Shown here one piece after another: positions 52,578 to 62,596 of a stretch of 64,000 bases of DNA. The notes under the pieces were generated by a model. The model made no database searches. It saw only the letters and a program-made list of their open reading frames with translations, and was not told the DNA's origin. Origin of the DNA: Collinsella sp. AF02-46-1. GTDB taxonomy: Bacteria > Actinomycetota > Coriobacteriia > Coriobacteriales > Coriobacteriaceae. The stretch is from the NCBI RefSeq assembly GCF_003465825.1, contig NZ_QSBV01000012.1, forward strand, positions 22,618 through 86,617, written 5' to 3'. A program made the translations under genes and the position numbers. Position 1 is the stretch's first letter; the number at the start of each line of letters is the position of its first letter.

Positions 52578-54377
52578 GTGTCTGAACAGGTGAATTGTGG
52601 TTTTACTCATGCGTTTGGTGCACGGTTGCTCAATCATGCGGATAGCGCAGCTCTACCGGTTGATGCACGCGACTTTTCCGATGCAATCAATCGGTGTTTA
52701 CTCGTCGATAAGACTATGTTTATTGCCGATATATTGGACAGTGAAGCACCTGTTGCGCTTTGCTGTCGGCCCAAGGGTTTTGGCAAGAGCATGAATTTAT
52801 CGATGCTCAAGTGCTATTTGGAACGACCTGATCGCCGGCTGCCGGATCGAAGCCTGTTCGCTGGTACCCAGATTTGGCAGGCGGGCGGCGGTCGCTATCG
52901 TGATGAGTACGCGAGTTATCCGGTCATCATGCTCGACTTTACAGCTGCCGCTTCGAGGCATGGTGCTGGTGCTGCGGCAGCAATTCGCGGGGCTGTCGTG
53001 CGCGAGTGCGCCCGATTACTGCCGCTGCTTGCCGCGCCTGATCTGTCAAGACGTGAGGTTCGTCTTATCGAGAGGGCGGCGCGTGGGGTGGCCAGCGATA
53101 AGGAGATCGATGCGGCGCTTGGCGTGCTTATCAAGCTGCTCCAGGCAGCTTTCGATGAGCAGGTTGTTCTTCTGATAGACGACTACGACGCGGTATGTCC
53201 AAAGCGTTTGGACGCTAAGGACGACGGTAGCGTGGATTCCCTAGAGTCGCTCAGCCGAATGCTGTTCGACACCATTGCCGACGCCGGCGACTCGTTGCGA
53301 TTGACGTGTCTTATGGGCGAGCGCCCCGGTCCTGCCGAGCTTGCGTTGTCCCAACGTGGGGTTTCCTATCGGTCGGCGACGGCGTTGTCGAGTTGGTGTG
53401 ATCGATGGTTCGGTTTTTCGGACGACGAAGTCCAAGTGCTGTTGGATTGCATCGGTCGCAACGGCTGTCTGGATGACGCGCGTGAGTGGCTCGAGGGCTA
53501 TCTGTTTGGTGGTTTTTATTGCTCGAGCCCGGAGCGCGTGGTGGACTACGCACATCGCGATTGCGTCGCGCCCGTTCGGGCGGATCTGTATGGTTACGCC
53601 GACCGTCTGGGCGCATGCGTCGGCGACTGGAATCTCATTCGCCTGTCCACATTGTTCGATTTGGTTGAGCCGCATGGGTTTATTGAGGCGCCAGTGCATA
53701 TGCATGCCGAGGAGGTCGATGCCGCCAAGCCCGAAGATATCTGGACTGCGCTGTATCTGTCTGGATTCCTTACGACGGATATGACGGGGCATTCGGAGGA
53801 CGGCGCGTGCCTTCGTTCCCTGCGTCTGCCTAATAACGAAGTGCGTCAGGCGCTCCGTCTTGTAATTCTGGAATGGTTTGAGTGCGCCGTTGAGGACGTT
53901 GGAGTTATCGACTCGTTCCATGACGGGCTGTGTCGAGGAGACGAGGACACTGTAAAGCAAGCTTTGAGCTGTGCTATCGGCGATCTGGGCATCGATGTGG
54001 GCCAATCAGATATGCCGACAGCCTATCATCTGGCGCTTCAGGGGCTCTGCTTTGGACTGCCCGGCTATTGCAATCCCAGCTCCAAGCGAAGTGGCGTCTC
54101 GGATCGCTGGGATATCCAGGTGATTCCCACCGGTCGGGTGTTTGACGTGGCCGACACGCTCGGCATGCTTGATGAGCGACCGCTCATTACGGTCAACATG
54201 TTGTACGACCCTGGCGTCGATGCCCTGGGCCTGGAACTGTTGGCGGTTCAGGCGCTACTCGACATAGAGCGCGACGGCATCGATGATATCCGCGTGCCGC
54301 GCCCCGCCGTCGGGCGCATGCGTTGGGGCTTTGGCTTTGACGGTCAGCGTGTGTCCGTGGTGTGTCAACGACTGTAG
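52578..54377 (+). CDS. AAA-ATPase-like protein with degenerate nuclease-like C-terminus
   Basis: 599 residues from a GTG at 52578 after gaaggagag. The first ~260 residues match the AAA-ATPase-like (PF09820) pattern: DKTMFIADILDS, a P-loop CRPKGFGKSMNLSML near residue 67 and Walker B VVLLIDDYDAV near 197. Related proteins end in a DUF1703 PD-(D/E)XK nuclease. Here the C-terminus keeps a WDIQVIPTG strand, but the expected E-x-K strand reads LITVNM, so the nuclease site appears lost. The family is widespread in gut bacteria and its function is unknown. Convergent with the next gene. Confidence 0.75.
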   Translation: MSEQVNCGFTHAFGARLLNHADSAALPVDARDFSDAINRCLLVDKTMFIADILDSEAPVALCCRPKGFGKSMNLSMLKCYLERPDRRLPDRSLFAGTQIWQAGGGRYRDEYASYPVIMLDFTAAASRHGAGAAAAIRGAVVRECARLLPLLAAPDLSRREVRLIERAARGVASDKEIDAALGVLIKLLQAAFDEQVVLLIDDYDAVCPKRLDAKDDGSVDSLESLSRMLFDTIADAGDSLRLTCLMGERPGPAELALSQRGVSYRSATALSSWCDRWFGFSDDEVQVLLDCIGRNGCLDDAREWLEGYLFGGFYCSSPERVVDYAHRDCVAPVRADLYGYADRLGACVGDWNLIRLSTLFDLVEPHGFIEAPVHMHAEEVDAAKPEDIWTALYLSGFLTTDMTGHSEDGACLRSLRLPNNEVRQALRLVILEWFECAVEDVGVIDSFHDGLCRGDEDTVKQALSCAIGDLGIDVGQSDMPTAYHLALQGLCFGLPGYCNPSSKRSGVSDRWDIQVIPTGRVFDVADTLGMLDERPLITVNMLYDPGVDALGLELLAVQALLDIERDGIDDIRVPRPAVGRMRWGFGFDGQRVSVVCQRL

Positions 54378-54397
54378 CGGCGGGCGAAAGCCCTTTA

Positions 54398-55417
54398 CTA
54401 CTCGGCGTCCTTCAGGGGCGGCATGGGCTTCCAGTTGGGATCCTTAACGATCTTGCGGGCGTCCTTCATGCCGCGGCGCAGCGCCGGAATGCCGGTCTTA
54501 AAGCATTTGTCGACTGCTGCCAGACGAATGAACTCCTTGCAGAAGGTCGCGGCATTGCCCAGACGGAACAGCATGGGGTGGTAGTCACCGTAGATCTGCA
54601 TATAGCGAGCGAGGAAGCCTCGGTTGCGCATGATGTAGTAGCGGTTGGTGTCGCTCGTGGAGTTGAGCTGTCGTTTGCCGGCGATATCCCAGTTGGAGAC
54701 GGCGCGGGCGCGCTTGAGCACCACGTCGGCAACCACGGCGGCGGGGAAGTGCTGGCTGGCCACGTAGCCGTAGCAGGCATCGTCGCCGTAGATAAAGAAG
54801 CGCGCGTCGGGCAGGCCAATCTTGTCGACCACGCGGCGCGAGAACATGCCGCCCTCAAAGCACAGTTGGTTCATGGTGCGGTGGCCCTCGGGCCCCAAGT
54901 CCCACTTGGCGATGGGGTTAGGGATGCCGAGCGAAAGGATGAGCTGGTACTGCCAAAAGAAAGCGCCGCCGTCAAAGTCCAGGCGCGAACCCTGGATGAC
55001 ATCGTAGCGGTCGGTCCACTTGGCAAGACGCTCGATGCCTTCGGGGATGACGAGCACGTCGTCGTCCATCACCCAGAACCACTGGGCCCCCAGATCGTAG
55101 GCGCATTTAGTGCCAGCGGAGAAGCCGCCCGCACCGCCGCCGTTTTCGAGCTGCGGGGCGTAGATGACACGGTCGGTGCCGCCCTGCGCGTCGGGCTGCT
55201 CGGTGTCGATGCCCCACAGGCTGGCCAGGCGCTCGTTGAATGCGGTGCACATGGCCTCGGTCTCGCGCGAATTCTCGTTATCGACAATCACGATGCGCCA
55301 GGGCGTTGCCGTGAGCTCGGTCATGGAGTCGAACAGGTTGGCCAGGAGTTCCTGGCGCTTGTACGTAACGACAACGATGGCGAGCTTATCGATGGGAGCG
55401 GGAAGGGTTGAAGGCAT
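54398..55417 (-). CDS. glycosyltransferase family 2, galactofuranosyl/rhamnosyl-transferase-like
   Basis: 339 residues from the ATG at 55417 (ggata about 12 bases upstream). GT-A fold: VVVTYKRQELL near residue 14, VDNENS near 46, LENGGGAGGFSAGT near 90 and the DDD metal-binding motif in FWVMDDDVLV near 117. GGAGGF plus DDD is the GlfT2/rhamnosyltransferase-like pattern. No membrane segments. It is on the opposite strand to, and faces away from, the GT cluster that follows; all are likely parts of one cell-surface polysaccharide locus. Confidence 0.82.
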   Translation of the reverse strand: MPSTLPAPIDKLAIVVVTYKRQELLANLFDSMTELTATPWRIVIVDNENSRETEAMCTAFNERLASLWGIDTEQPDAQGGTDRVIYAPQLENGGGAGGFSAGTKCAYDLGAQWFWVMDDDVLVIPEGIERLAKWTDRYDVIQGSRLDFDGGAFFWQYQLILSLGIPNPIAKWDLGPEGHRTMNQLCFEGGMFSRRVVDKIGLPDARFFIYGDDACYGYVASQHFPAAVVADVVLKRARAVSNWDIAGKRQLNSTSDTNRYYIMRNRGFLARYMQIYGDYHPMLFRLGNAATFCKEFIRLAAVDKCFKTGIPALRRGMKDARKIVKDPNWKPMPPLKDAE

Positions 55418-55673
55418 GGGGCAATATATCCTTTCACGCGCGGCGGGCGAGCGCTGCGCGGAAGCTATCGAATACGTCCTTGGGACTGTTCTATTGTAAA
55501 GGCTCACCGCACCTTGTCGGCAAGCTTTGAATAAAACGCAGGAACCTGCCATGGGCCCGCCGCATGACGTGCGGCTACTTTGCCCGCAAGAGGCTCCATA
55601 GATTATATAAACGCCCGCTGGCGCGCTGACCCTTTGATACCATGAAACGACAGGTATTTCCTAAGGAGCACAT

Positions 55674-56777
55674 TTGTCTACTAACGTCTCTGGCAGCCCT
55701 GTTCTGTCGCTGCTTATTCCCATTTACAATGTTCAGCGCTACCTGCGCGAGTGTCTCGATTCCGCCCTGGCACAGACGCTCAAGGATATTGAGATCATCT
55801 GCATTAACGACGGGTCGACCGACAACTCGCCGGCGATTATTCGCGAGTATATGGAGCGCGATAGGCGCGTCAAGATGATCGACAAGGCCAACAGCGGCTA
55901 CGGCGACTCGATGAACCACGGTCTGGAGATGGCGCGTGGCAAGTACGTTGGCATCTTGGAGTCCGATGACTTTATGGCGTCCGACGCACTCGAAAAGCTT
56001 GTCTCGGCCGCCGATAGCAATAATGCCGACTTTGCGAAGGCGAACTTTGATTTCTACTGGTCTAAGCCCGAGGAACGCCGTTCGCTGCACGAGATGTTTA
56101 GACCTCAGGATTGTGGCAAGCCAGTGCATCCGAGCGATACGACGCAGTTCTTTAAGCAAAAGCCATCGATTTGGTCGGCCGTGTACCGTCGCGATTTTCT
56201 TGAGCGCAACGGCATTACGTTCCTGCCGACTCCGGGGGCATCCTTTCAGGACACGTCATTCGCCTTTAAGGTGATCGCGTGCGCCGATAAGGCTGTTTAC
56301 CTGCACGATGCCGTGCTGTCGTATCGCCAGGACAACGAGAATTCCTCGGTCAATTCTTCGGCTAAGGTCTTTTGCGTCAATACCGAGTATGCCGAGATCG
56401 AGCGTTGGATTCGAGAGGATTATGCCCGTGACCACGCAAGTGATGACGTCGCGCGCATGCTCAAGTTCAATCAGCTCATTAAGTACGATTCGTATATGTG
56501 GAACTACGTGCGCTTGGCGCCTAAGTTCTATAAGGAGTTCCTGGTTCAGATGGCCAAGGAGTTCCAAGCGGCCTTGGACGCGGGGGAGTTTTCGCTTGAC
56601 GACCTCAAGCCGTGGAAGCGCGCAAATCTCGCTGCCATCCTCAAAGATCCTGAGGGCTGGGTTGACGAGCATCCGAGTTTTGCGACGGATGGTGCCTTGG
56701 GGCGTGCTAAGTATTACGCCTCGGTTGGAGGCCCAGGCGTGGTTGCTGCCTTCCTCATCGAATCGCTGAGGGGGTAG
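55674..56777 (+). CDS. glycosyltransferase family 2 (paralogue A1)
   Basis: 367 residues from a TTG at 55674 with aaggag six bases upstream. The GT-A domain covers the first ~220 residues: SLLIPIYNVQRYLREC, IICINDGSTDNSPAI and GILESDDFM (DXD equivalent). The remaining ~150 residues are a helical domain without a known match. About 60% or more identical by eye to the gene two places downstream in its first 220 residues (for example MIDKANSGYGDSMN in both). The cluster runs in one direction with short gaps (6 bp to the next gene). Confidence 0.85.
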   Translation: MSTNVSGSPVLSLLIPIYNVQRYLRECLDSALAQTLKDIEIICINDGSTDNSPAIIREYMERDRRVKMIDKANSGYGDSMNHGLEMARGKYVGILESDDFMASDALEKLVSAADSNNADFAKANFDFYWSKPEERRSLHEMFRPQDCGKPVHPSDTTQFFKQKPSIWSAVYRRDFLERNGITFLPTPGASFQDTSFAFKVIACADKAVYLHDAVLSYRQDNENSSVNSSAKVFCVNTEYAEIERWIREDYARDHASDDVARMLKFNQLIKYDSYMWNYVRLAPKFYKEFLVQMAKEFQAALDAGEFSLDDLKPWKRANLAAILKDPEGWVDEHPSFATDGALGRAKYYASVGGPGVVAAFLIESLRG

Positions 56778-56783
56778 GTCGAC

Positions 56784-57824
56784 ATGGGAGAGACTTTGAC
56801 CCCCAAAGCGACCATTGTCGTCCCCGTTTACAACTCTGCGCGCTCCATTCAGCGATGCCTCGATTCGCTGTTGGCTCAGTCCGAACGCTCGATTCAGGTT
56901 GTCTGCGTCAACGACGGTTCGACTGATGATTCGTTGAACGTGTTGCGCCAGGTCGCGCAGGCCGACGATCGCGTACTGGTGATTGACCAGGAAAATGCGG
57001 GTGTCTCGTGTGCTCGAAATGCCGGTATCGATGCCGCCGAGGGCGAGACCGTCTTTTTTGTGGACGCCGACGATTATATCGATGCCCAGACGGTCGAGCG
57101 CGTACTGCATGCCATGGAGTCTGCAGATGCCGAGGCCGCCGTTTTTGGCGGCGTCTGTGAACCAGCCGATGCTGCCCCCAAACGCGTCCATCAACTCATG
57201 AGCCCCAAAGCCGGTACCTTCGACGCCCGTGATCCCCAACTTCTGTTCCATTCGAATGCGCAGCCCTATGCCTGCCGCGTGGCTTTTTCGCGCGAGCTGC
57301 TCAATCGCGAAGGCATTCGCTTCGCCCCCGGTTTGGCTTTGGGCGAGGACGTCGTCTTCCAATTTGCGGCTTATGCGCTTGCCCGCAAGACCGTCGTCAT
57401 GCCGGACAAGTTCTACCACTACGTGATGGAGAGCGAATCGGCGACGCACGAGTTCAACAGTGCCGAGGCTCGCGCCAAAAAGCTTGACGCCCACATGAGA
57501 ATGCTCGAGGAGGTCTTGGAGGGCTGGGCGGCCTACGGTCTTTTGGACCTGTGCCCCGGCGAGCTGATCACCTGGTTCCTGGACCTCATTGTGTTCGACC
57601 TGGCGCGCTTGGATGCCGATGACTTCCATCGCGTGGCGGCTCGCGTCAACATGGACCTCACGACGTTTTTGGGAACGGAGTGGGCGGATATGCCTGCTAA
57701 GGGCGCCGTTCGCCGTGTTGCCCACAAGCTCGTTGCGGCGACCTCGGGCGTTTCGATGGCAGATGCCGCGCTGTTCTATCTTTCGACTCGCGGTCTCAAA
57801 GCCTGCCTGGAGCGTTTTATCTAA
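56784..57824 (+). CDS. glycosyltransferase family 2 (type B)
   Basis: 346 residues, ATG 6 bp after the previous stop. GT-A blocks: IVVPVYNSARSIQRCLDSLL near residue 11, VCVNDGSTDDSL near 38 and FFVDADDYID near 90 (DXD). C-terminal ~130 residues helical. Different from the A-type paralogues on either side, so the cluster holds several donor or acceptor specificities. Cytoplasmic; the sugar transferred is unknown. Confidence 0.85.
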   Translation: MGETLTPKATIVVPVYNSARSIQRCLDSLLAQSERSIQVVCVNDGSTDDSLNVLRQVAQADDRVLVIDQENAGVSCARNAGIDAAEGETVFFVDADDYIDAQTVERVLHAMESADAEAAVFGGVCEPADAAPKRVHQLMSPKAGTFDARDPQLLFHSNAQPYACRVAFSRELLNREGIRFAPGLALGEDVVFQFAAYALARKTVVMPDKFYHYVMESESATHEFNSAEARAKKLDAHMRMLEEVLEGWAAYGLLDLCPGELITWFLDLIVFDLARLDADDFHRVAARVNMDLTTFLGTEWADMPAKGAVRRVAHKLVAATSGVSMADAALFYLSTRGLKACLERFI

Positions 57825-57898
57825 TTCCAAGCGCTGCCGCCCGCCGCAACTCGGCTGCTAAAATAACCCTGTTACACGCTATTCAACAGGAGGTTCTC

Positions 57899-59017
57899 TT
57901 GCAGAACTCTGATACCCCTAAAGTTTCGCTTCTTGTTCCCATCTGCAATGTTGAGCGCTACCTGCGTGAGTGCCTCGATTCCGCCGTGGCGCAGACGCTC
58001 GAGGACATCGAGATCATCTGCATCAACGACGGCTCCACCGATAGCTCGCCAGATATCATCCGCGAGTACATGGAGCGCGACCCCCGTGTAAAGATGATCG
58101 ACAAGGCCAACAGCGGCTACGGCGACTCGATGAACCGCGGCCTGGAGATGGCGCGCGGCGAGTACGTGGGCATCCTTGAGTCCGACGACTTTATGTTTGA
58201 GGATTCACTCCAAAAGCTGGTCGCCAAGGCCGATGCCGAGCATGCCGATGTGGTAAAGGGCGACTTTTACCTGTATTGGTCCACGCCCAGCGAGCGGCGT
58301 GAGCTGTTTGGGATCATCGACGAGCATATGACGGGCGCCGCGTATCGCCCCGTCGATCGCCCGGGCATCTTCTACCGCAAACCTTCCATTTGGTCGGCTA
58401 TCTACCGGCGCGAGTTCCTCAACGACAATCAGATTCGGTTTCTTCCCACGCCAGGTGCTTCGTATCAGGATGCGGGTTTTAACTTTAAGGTCTGGGCATG
58501 CGCCGAGCGTGCTGCGTTTATCGCGGACCCCATTTTGTGCTATCGCCAAGATAACGAGAAGAGCTCCGTTAATTCTCCTAACAAGGTGTTTTGCGTGTGC
58601 GACGAATATACCGAGATGCAGCGCTTTTTGGATGAACGCCCCGAGCTTAAGGCTCAGCTTCAGGGTATTTTAATGCGCATGAAGGTCGATACGTACCGTT
58701 GGAATGATGAGCGCCTGGTCGATGAATTGCGCGAGCAGTTTTGGGAGAAGGCATCTCCCGAGCTCAAGGCCGATTGGGATGCCGGTCGCTTTGACCTGTC
58801 TCTCTTCGACCCGCGTGGCGAGACCGACTTGCGACTGATGGTCAAGTCGCCCCGCGCCTATATCGATTCGCGCTTTGATTTTAAGAAGCCGGGCAAGCTC
58901 AATACGTTTAAACACTACTTTAAGATCGGCGGCCTGCCGCTGGTCTGGCGCGTGCTGACGTATCAGCGCGCCTACGGCGACAACCCGCACCCCGATGACG
59001 TTCCGGTCGCACAGTAG
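57899..59017 (+). CDS. glycosyltransferase family 2 (paralogue A2)
   Basis: 372 residues from a TTG at 57899 after caggagg. Close paralogue of the gene at 55674 over almost the whole length (YLRECLDS, INDGSTDSSPDIIREYMERD, SGYGDSMNRGLEMARG and FLPTPGASYQDAGFNF in both). Same start codon type as its paralogue. Arose by duplication around the type B gene; the C-terminal third has diverged more, which may alter acceptor choice. Confidence 0.85.
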   Translation: MQNSDTPKVSLLVPICNVERYLRECLDSAVAQTLEDIEIICINDGSTDSSPDIIREYMERDPRVKMIDKANSGYGDSMNRGLEMARGEYVGILESDDFMFEDSLQKLVAKADAEHADVVKGDFYLYWSTPSERRELFGIIDEHMTGAAYRPVDRPGIFYRKPSIWSAIYRREFLNDNQIRFLPTPGASYQDAGFNFKVWACAERAAFIADPILCYRQDNEKSSVNSPNKVFCVCDEYTEMQRFLDERPELKAQLQGILMRMKVDTYRWNDERLVDELREQFWEKASPELKADWDAGRFDLSLFDPRGETDLRLMVKSPRAYIDSRFDFKKPGKLNTFKHYFKIGGLPLVWRVLTYQRAYGDNPHPDDVPVAQ

Positions 59018-59029
59018 GAGCACTTGACT

Positions 59030-60097
59030 ATGGCTACCCCCAAGATTTCCGTTGTCGTTCCTATCTATAACGTGGAGGAGTGCCTGGCCTGGTGCCTGGA
59101 CTCCCTGCTTGCGCAGGACATGCCCGATTGGGAAGGCGTGCTGGTCAACGATGGCTCGCCGGACGGTTCGCGCGATATTGCGGCTGCCTATTGCGAAAAG
59201 GACGCGCGCTTTACGCTGGTCGATAAGCCCAACGGCGGCCTGTCGAGCGCCCGCAATGCGGGTATCGCTGCGTCCACGGCGCCTATTGTTGCTTTTTTGG
59301 ATTCCGACGACCGCTTTACGCCCGATGCATGCCGCGTGATCGTCGATGCCTTTGAACGCGAGGATTGCGACGTGTTGACCTTTGGCGCGAATCCGTATCC
59401 GCTGGAGGCGGGGTATCCGTGGCTTAACTATGTGCTGAGCCCGCGCGATGTGTCGTTTGAAGGCTATAGCTCTGACCTGCTGTTTAAGGAAGCGTCTCGC
59501 CCCTTTGCATGGCGCACCGCCTGCAAGCGTGAGTTTTTGCTGGGCAACGGGATCGTGTTTGACGAAACCGTTAAGTATGGCGAGGACCAGGTCTTCGATT
59601 TTGCCGTGTACGGTCGTTCGCGTAAGACCGCGCTTATCTCGAACAAGCTGTATGACTACCGCGTGGCGCGCAAGGGCTCGCTTATGGACACCATGCGCTA
59701 TGACGACGAGACGCGACTGCTGGAGCACGTGAAGATTTACTCCGCGGTGCTGGCTGACTGGCAACGCGACGGTCTCGATGTCCAGTATGCCGATGACCTG
59801 GCGTACTTCCTATGCGATCTGGTGCTGTACGATGCGCTCAGGTTGCTGGGTTCGGACTGCGGCAAGGTGTTTGCCGCCGTTGCCGCGGCGCTTGCCGGTT
59901 CTGCCGTGGGCAGCGATGCTGCGCTCGCACAATGCGCTCCTTCTGTTGCCGCTATGGTGCGTGCGGCGCTTACCAGCAAGGCCCCCAATGCCCGTGAGTG
60001 CAAAAAGCTCATGTTCGATTACGACGTCTTGAGGTTTGGACGCCTGGGTGCCTGCAAACGTATGGCAGCGAACGCCCTGGGAAAGCGAGAAGTGTAG
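59030..60097 (+). CDS. glycosyltransferase family 2 (type C)
   Basis: 355 residues; the ATG at 59030 is preferred over an in-frame TTG two codons upstream because the taggag site is at better distance. GT-A blocks: KISVVVPIYNVEECLAWCLD near residue 5, VLVNDGSPDGSRD near 40 and VAFLDSDDRF near 89. It ends one base before the next start (TAGATG), so the two are coupled. Confidence 0.85.
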   Translation: MATPKISVVVPIYNVEECLAWCLDSLLAQDMPDWEGVLVNDGSPDGSRDIAAAYCEKDARFTLVDKPNGGLSSARNAGIAASTAPIVAFLDSDDRFTPDACRVIVDAFEREDCDVLTFGANPYPLEAGYPWLNYVLSPRDVSFEGYSSDLLFKEASRPFAWRTACKREFLLGNGIVFDETVKYGEDQVFDFAVYGRSRKTALISNKLYDYRVARKGSLMDTMRYDDETRLLEHVKIYSAVLADWQRDGLDVQYADDLAYFLCDLVLYDALRLLGSDCGKVFAAVAAALAGSAVGSDAALAQCAPSVAAMVRAALTSKAPNARECKKLMFDYDVLRFGRLGACKRMAANALGKREV

Positions 60098-62584
60098 ATG
60101 AGTATCAAGCGTTTGGCACTTTGCCGCAGTCAGGGCCGTCTGTTTGTGCTGCTTCGTTTTGCCGGTCAGGATGTCGCCGCGCTTATTGAACGGGAGGGTT
60201 CTCAAGCGTTTGCCCATGCGACGACGAGCGGTTCTTGTGTGCCGTCGCTGGTGCTCCCGGTCGATCATGGCCGTGTGCTGGCGCTTTGCCCTTCCGTTTC
60301 CGATTACGAGCGCGAGCTCGCCGTCTTGGTGCTTCCCTTTTTGGACGGCTCTACGATTGACGTCGCATTTGCGTCCGATGGCCAAAAGCTTGGCTCCATT
60401 CGCCCCGATAGCCGCGTGGCCAAGCTGGAATCCAAGGTTAACTACAAAGCAAAGCCTGCGCTGTGCGCGCTTATCCGCGATGCGCAGCGTGGCGAATGCT
60501 GCGGTCGCTACGAGATCGATGCCATTCGCTATTTGCCGGCAGACGCCGGCGCGGTGTGGCGCTATGAGGTTACCTGGGCGGGAGACCCCCAGTGCACCCC
60601 TGAGTTCCAGATCTTCGATACACATATGAACGCCATCGATGTTACCGTGCATGTTTTTGAATCGCAGGTTGACGTGCCGCAGCAGAACGGATGCCGCGTC
60701 AATAAAACGTATCTGAGCGTAGAGATGCCTCAGGATATACGGGATTTTGTCGCGATTGCGGCTGATCCCACGGGCCTAATCCAGAGCGGGTTTTGCGCCA
60801 TGGATGGTCGCCTGTACAACGGCATGGTCGACGACAGCTGGAACCGCATGAAGGACGCGCGTGCAGACGATGCAGCTTATCGACGTTGGTTTGAACAGCA
60901 TCGCGCAAAGCCGGGCGATTTGGTGTGCCAGCGTGTCGCTTCGGCGGCCTTTGCCTATAGGCCGCTCGTGAGCATTGTGGTGCCGTGCTACAAGACTGAT
61001 CGGGTCTACCTGCGCGAGCTGCTGGACTCGGTGCTAGCCCAGAGCTATGACAACTGGGAATTGCTGCTCATGGATGCCTCGCCCGAATGGGATGCGGTGG
61101 CCACTCTTGCGGCAGACGCCAACGACGAGCGCGTTCGCCGCATCGAGCTTTCCGGCAACGGCGGCATTGTGCTCAACACCAACGCAGGTATCGAGCAAGC
61201 GACAGGCGACTACATCGCGTTCTTGGACCACGATGACATCCTGGAACCGGACGCATTATTCCACTATGTTTCTGCGCTGAACAAGGCTGCCGAGGGAGAG
61301 CGTCCCCAGGTCCTGTTCTGCGACGAGGACATGTTCCAGAAAACGGGGGAGTGGGGCCAGCCGGTCTTTAAGACGCGACTCAACGTCGACCTGCTCTATA
61401 GCCATAACTGCGTGACGCATTTCCTGATGGTGGAGAAGGCGCTCATCGATTGCATTGGCATGTCGCCGGAAGACGTCGCGGGCGCCCAGGATTACGACCT
61501 GACGCTCCGCTGCCTTGCGGCGGGCGCGCGCTTTGAGCATATTGCGCACGTGTTGTATCACTGGCGCGTGCATCCGGGGTCGACCGCCGACGGATCCGCC
61601 GACAGCAAACCGTATGCCATCGAGGCCGGACGCCTGGCCCTGCAGCGTCACTTTGGCTCGCTGGGCGTTCATGGAGCGGTCGAGGAGTCCGAAACTCCGT
61701 TTGTCTACCGTATGCGCTATGCGCTGCCAGAGCCTGCACCGCTGGTGAGCATTGTGATTCCCACCAAGGATCACGTCGAGACGCTCGACGCCTGCGTGAT
61801 GTCGATCGCTCAGAAGGCCACGTATGCCAACTACGAGATCGTTTTGGTGGAGAACAACAGCGAAGTCCCAGAGACGTTTGCGTATTACGAAACCCTGCCG
61901 GAGCGCGTAACCGCTGCATCTGGTGGCAAGGGCAGCGCGCGCGTTGTGTACTGGCCGGGCGAGTTCAATTACTCCCAGATCATCAACTTTGGCGTTGAGC
62001 ATGCTAAGGGCGACTATCTACTGCTGCTCAACAACGATACCGAGGTCATAAGCCCGGACTTTATCGAAGAGATGATGGGTTATCTGCAGCGTCCCGATGC
62101 GGGCGTGGTGGGTGCCAAACTCTATTTTGCCGATCATCTGGTGCAGCATGCCGGCATTTTGGTTGGCGTGCGTGGTGCGCTTGCCCATGCTAACCAGGAC
62201 TTCTCGGCAAAGCGCGAGGGCTATCTTGCCCGCGCTGTGCGCCCGGGCAACTTTAGCGCCGTAACGGGTGCCTGCCAGATGGTGCGACGCGACGTATTTG
62301 AGCGCGTCGGCGGCTACAACGAGGAATTCGCCGTTGGCTTTAACGACGCAGACTTTTGCCTGCGCGTATGGGAGGCGGGCTACCACACCATCTATACGCC
62401 TTATGCCGAGCTGTATCACTACGAGTTCACCTCGCGCGGCAGGGAAGAGGCCAACGAGGAAAAGCTGCGCCGCTGGAAGCGCGAGCAAGCGCTGTTTATG
62501 CAGCGCTGGCCGGAGTTTTTCTTGACGGGTGATCCGTGGTTGGGGCCTAACTTATCTGCCGAGAGTGAGTATTTCTCGCTTTAG
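60098..62584 (+). CDS. large two-domain glycosyltransferase
   Basis: 828 residues. Residues 1-285 have no recognised domain. Two GT2 domains follow: the first from about 290 (SIVVPCYKTDRVYLRELLDS, FLDHDDIL), the second from about 548 (SIVIPTKDHVETLDACV, LLLNNDTEV, then NDADFCLRVWEAG near 750). This double-domain plan is seen in rhamnan or teichoic-type polymerases that build repeating units, so it may alternate two linkages. Last gene of the cluster. No membrane segments are evident. Confidence 0.85.
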   Translation: MSIKRLALCRSQGRLFVLLRFAGQDVAALIEREGSQAFAHATTSGSCVPSLVLPVDHGRVLALCPSVSDYERELAVLVLPFLDGSTIDVAFASDGQKLGSIRPDSRVAKLESKVNYKAKPALCALIRDAQRGECCGRYEIDAIRYLPADAGAVWRYEVTWAGDPQCTPEFQIFDTHMNAIDVTVHVFESQVDVPQQNGCRVNKTYLSVEMPQDIRDFVAIAADPTGLIQSGFCAMDGRLYNGMVDDSWNRMKDARADDAAYRRWFEQHRAKPGDLVCQRVASAAFAYRPLVSIVVPCYKTDRVYLRELLDSVLAQSYDNWELLLMDASPEWDAVATLAADANDERVRRIELSGNGGIVLNTNAGIEQATGDYIAFLDHDDILEPDALFHYVSALNKAAEGERPQVLFCDEDMFQKTGEWGQPVFKTRLNVDLLYSHNCVTHFLMVEKALIDCIGMSPEDVAGAQDYDLTLRCLAAGARFEHIAHVLYHWRVHPGSTADGSADSKPYAIEAGRLALQRHFGSLGVHGAVEESETPFVYRMRYALPEPAPLVSIVIPTKDHVETLDACVMSIAQKATYANYEIVLVENNSEVPETFAYYETLPERVTAASGGKGSARVVYWPGEFNYSQIINFGVEHAKGDYLLLLNNDTEVISPDFIEEMMGYLQRPDAGVVGAKLYFADHLVQHAGILVGVRGALAHANQDFSAKREGYLARAVRPGNFSAVTGACQMVRRDVFERVGGYNEEFAVGFNDADFCLRVWEAGYHTIYTPYAELYHYEFTSRGREEANEEKLRRWKREQALFMQRWPEFFLTGDPWLGPNLSAESEYFSL

Positions 62585-62596
62585 ACAATGGTTTAA

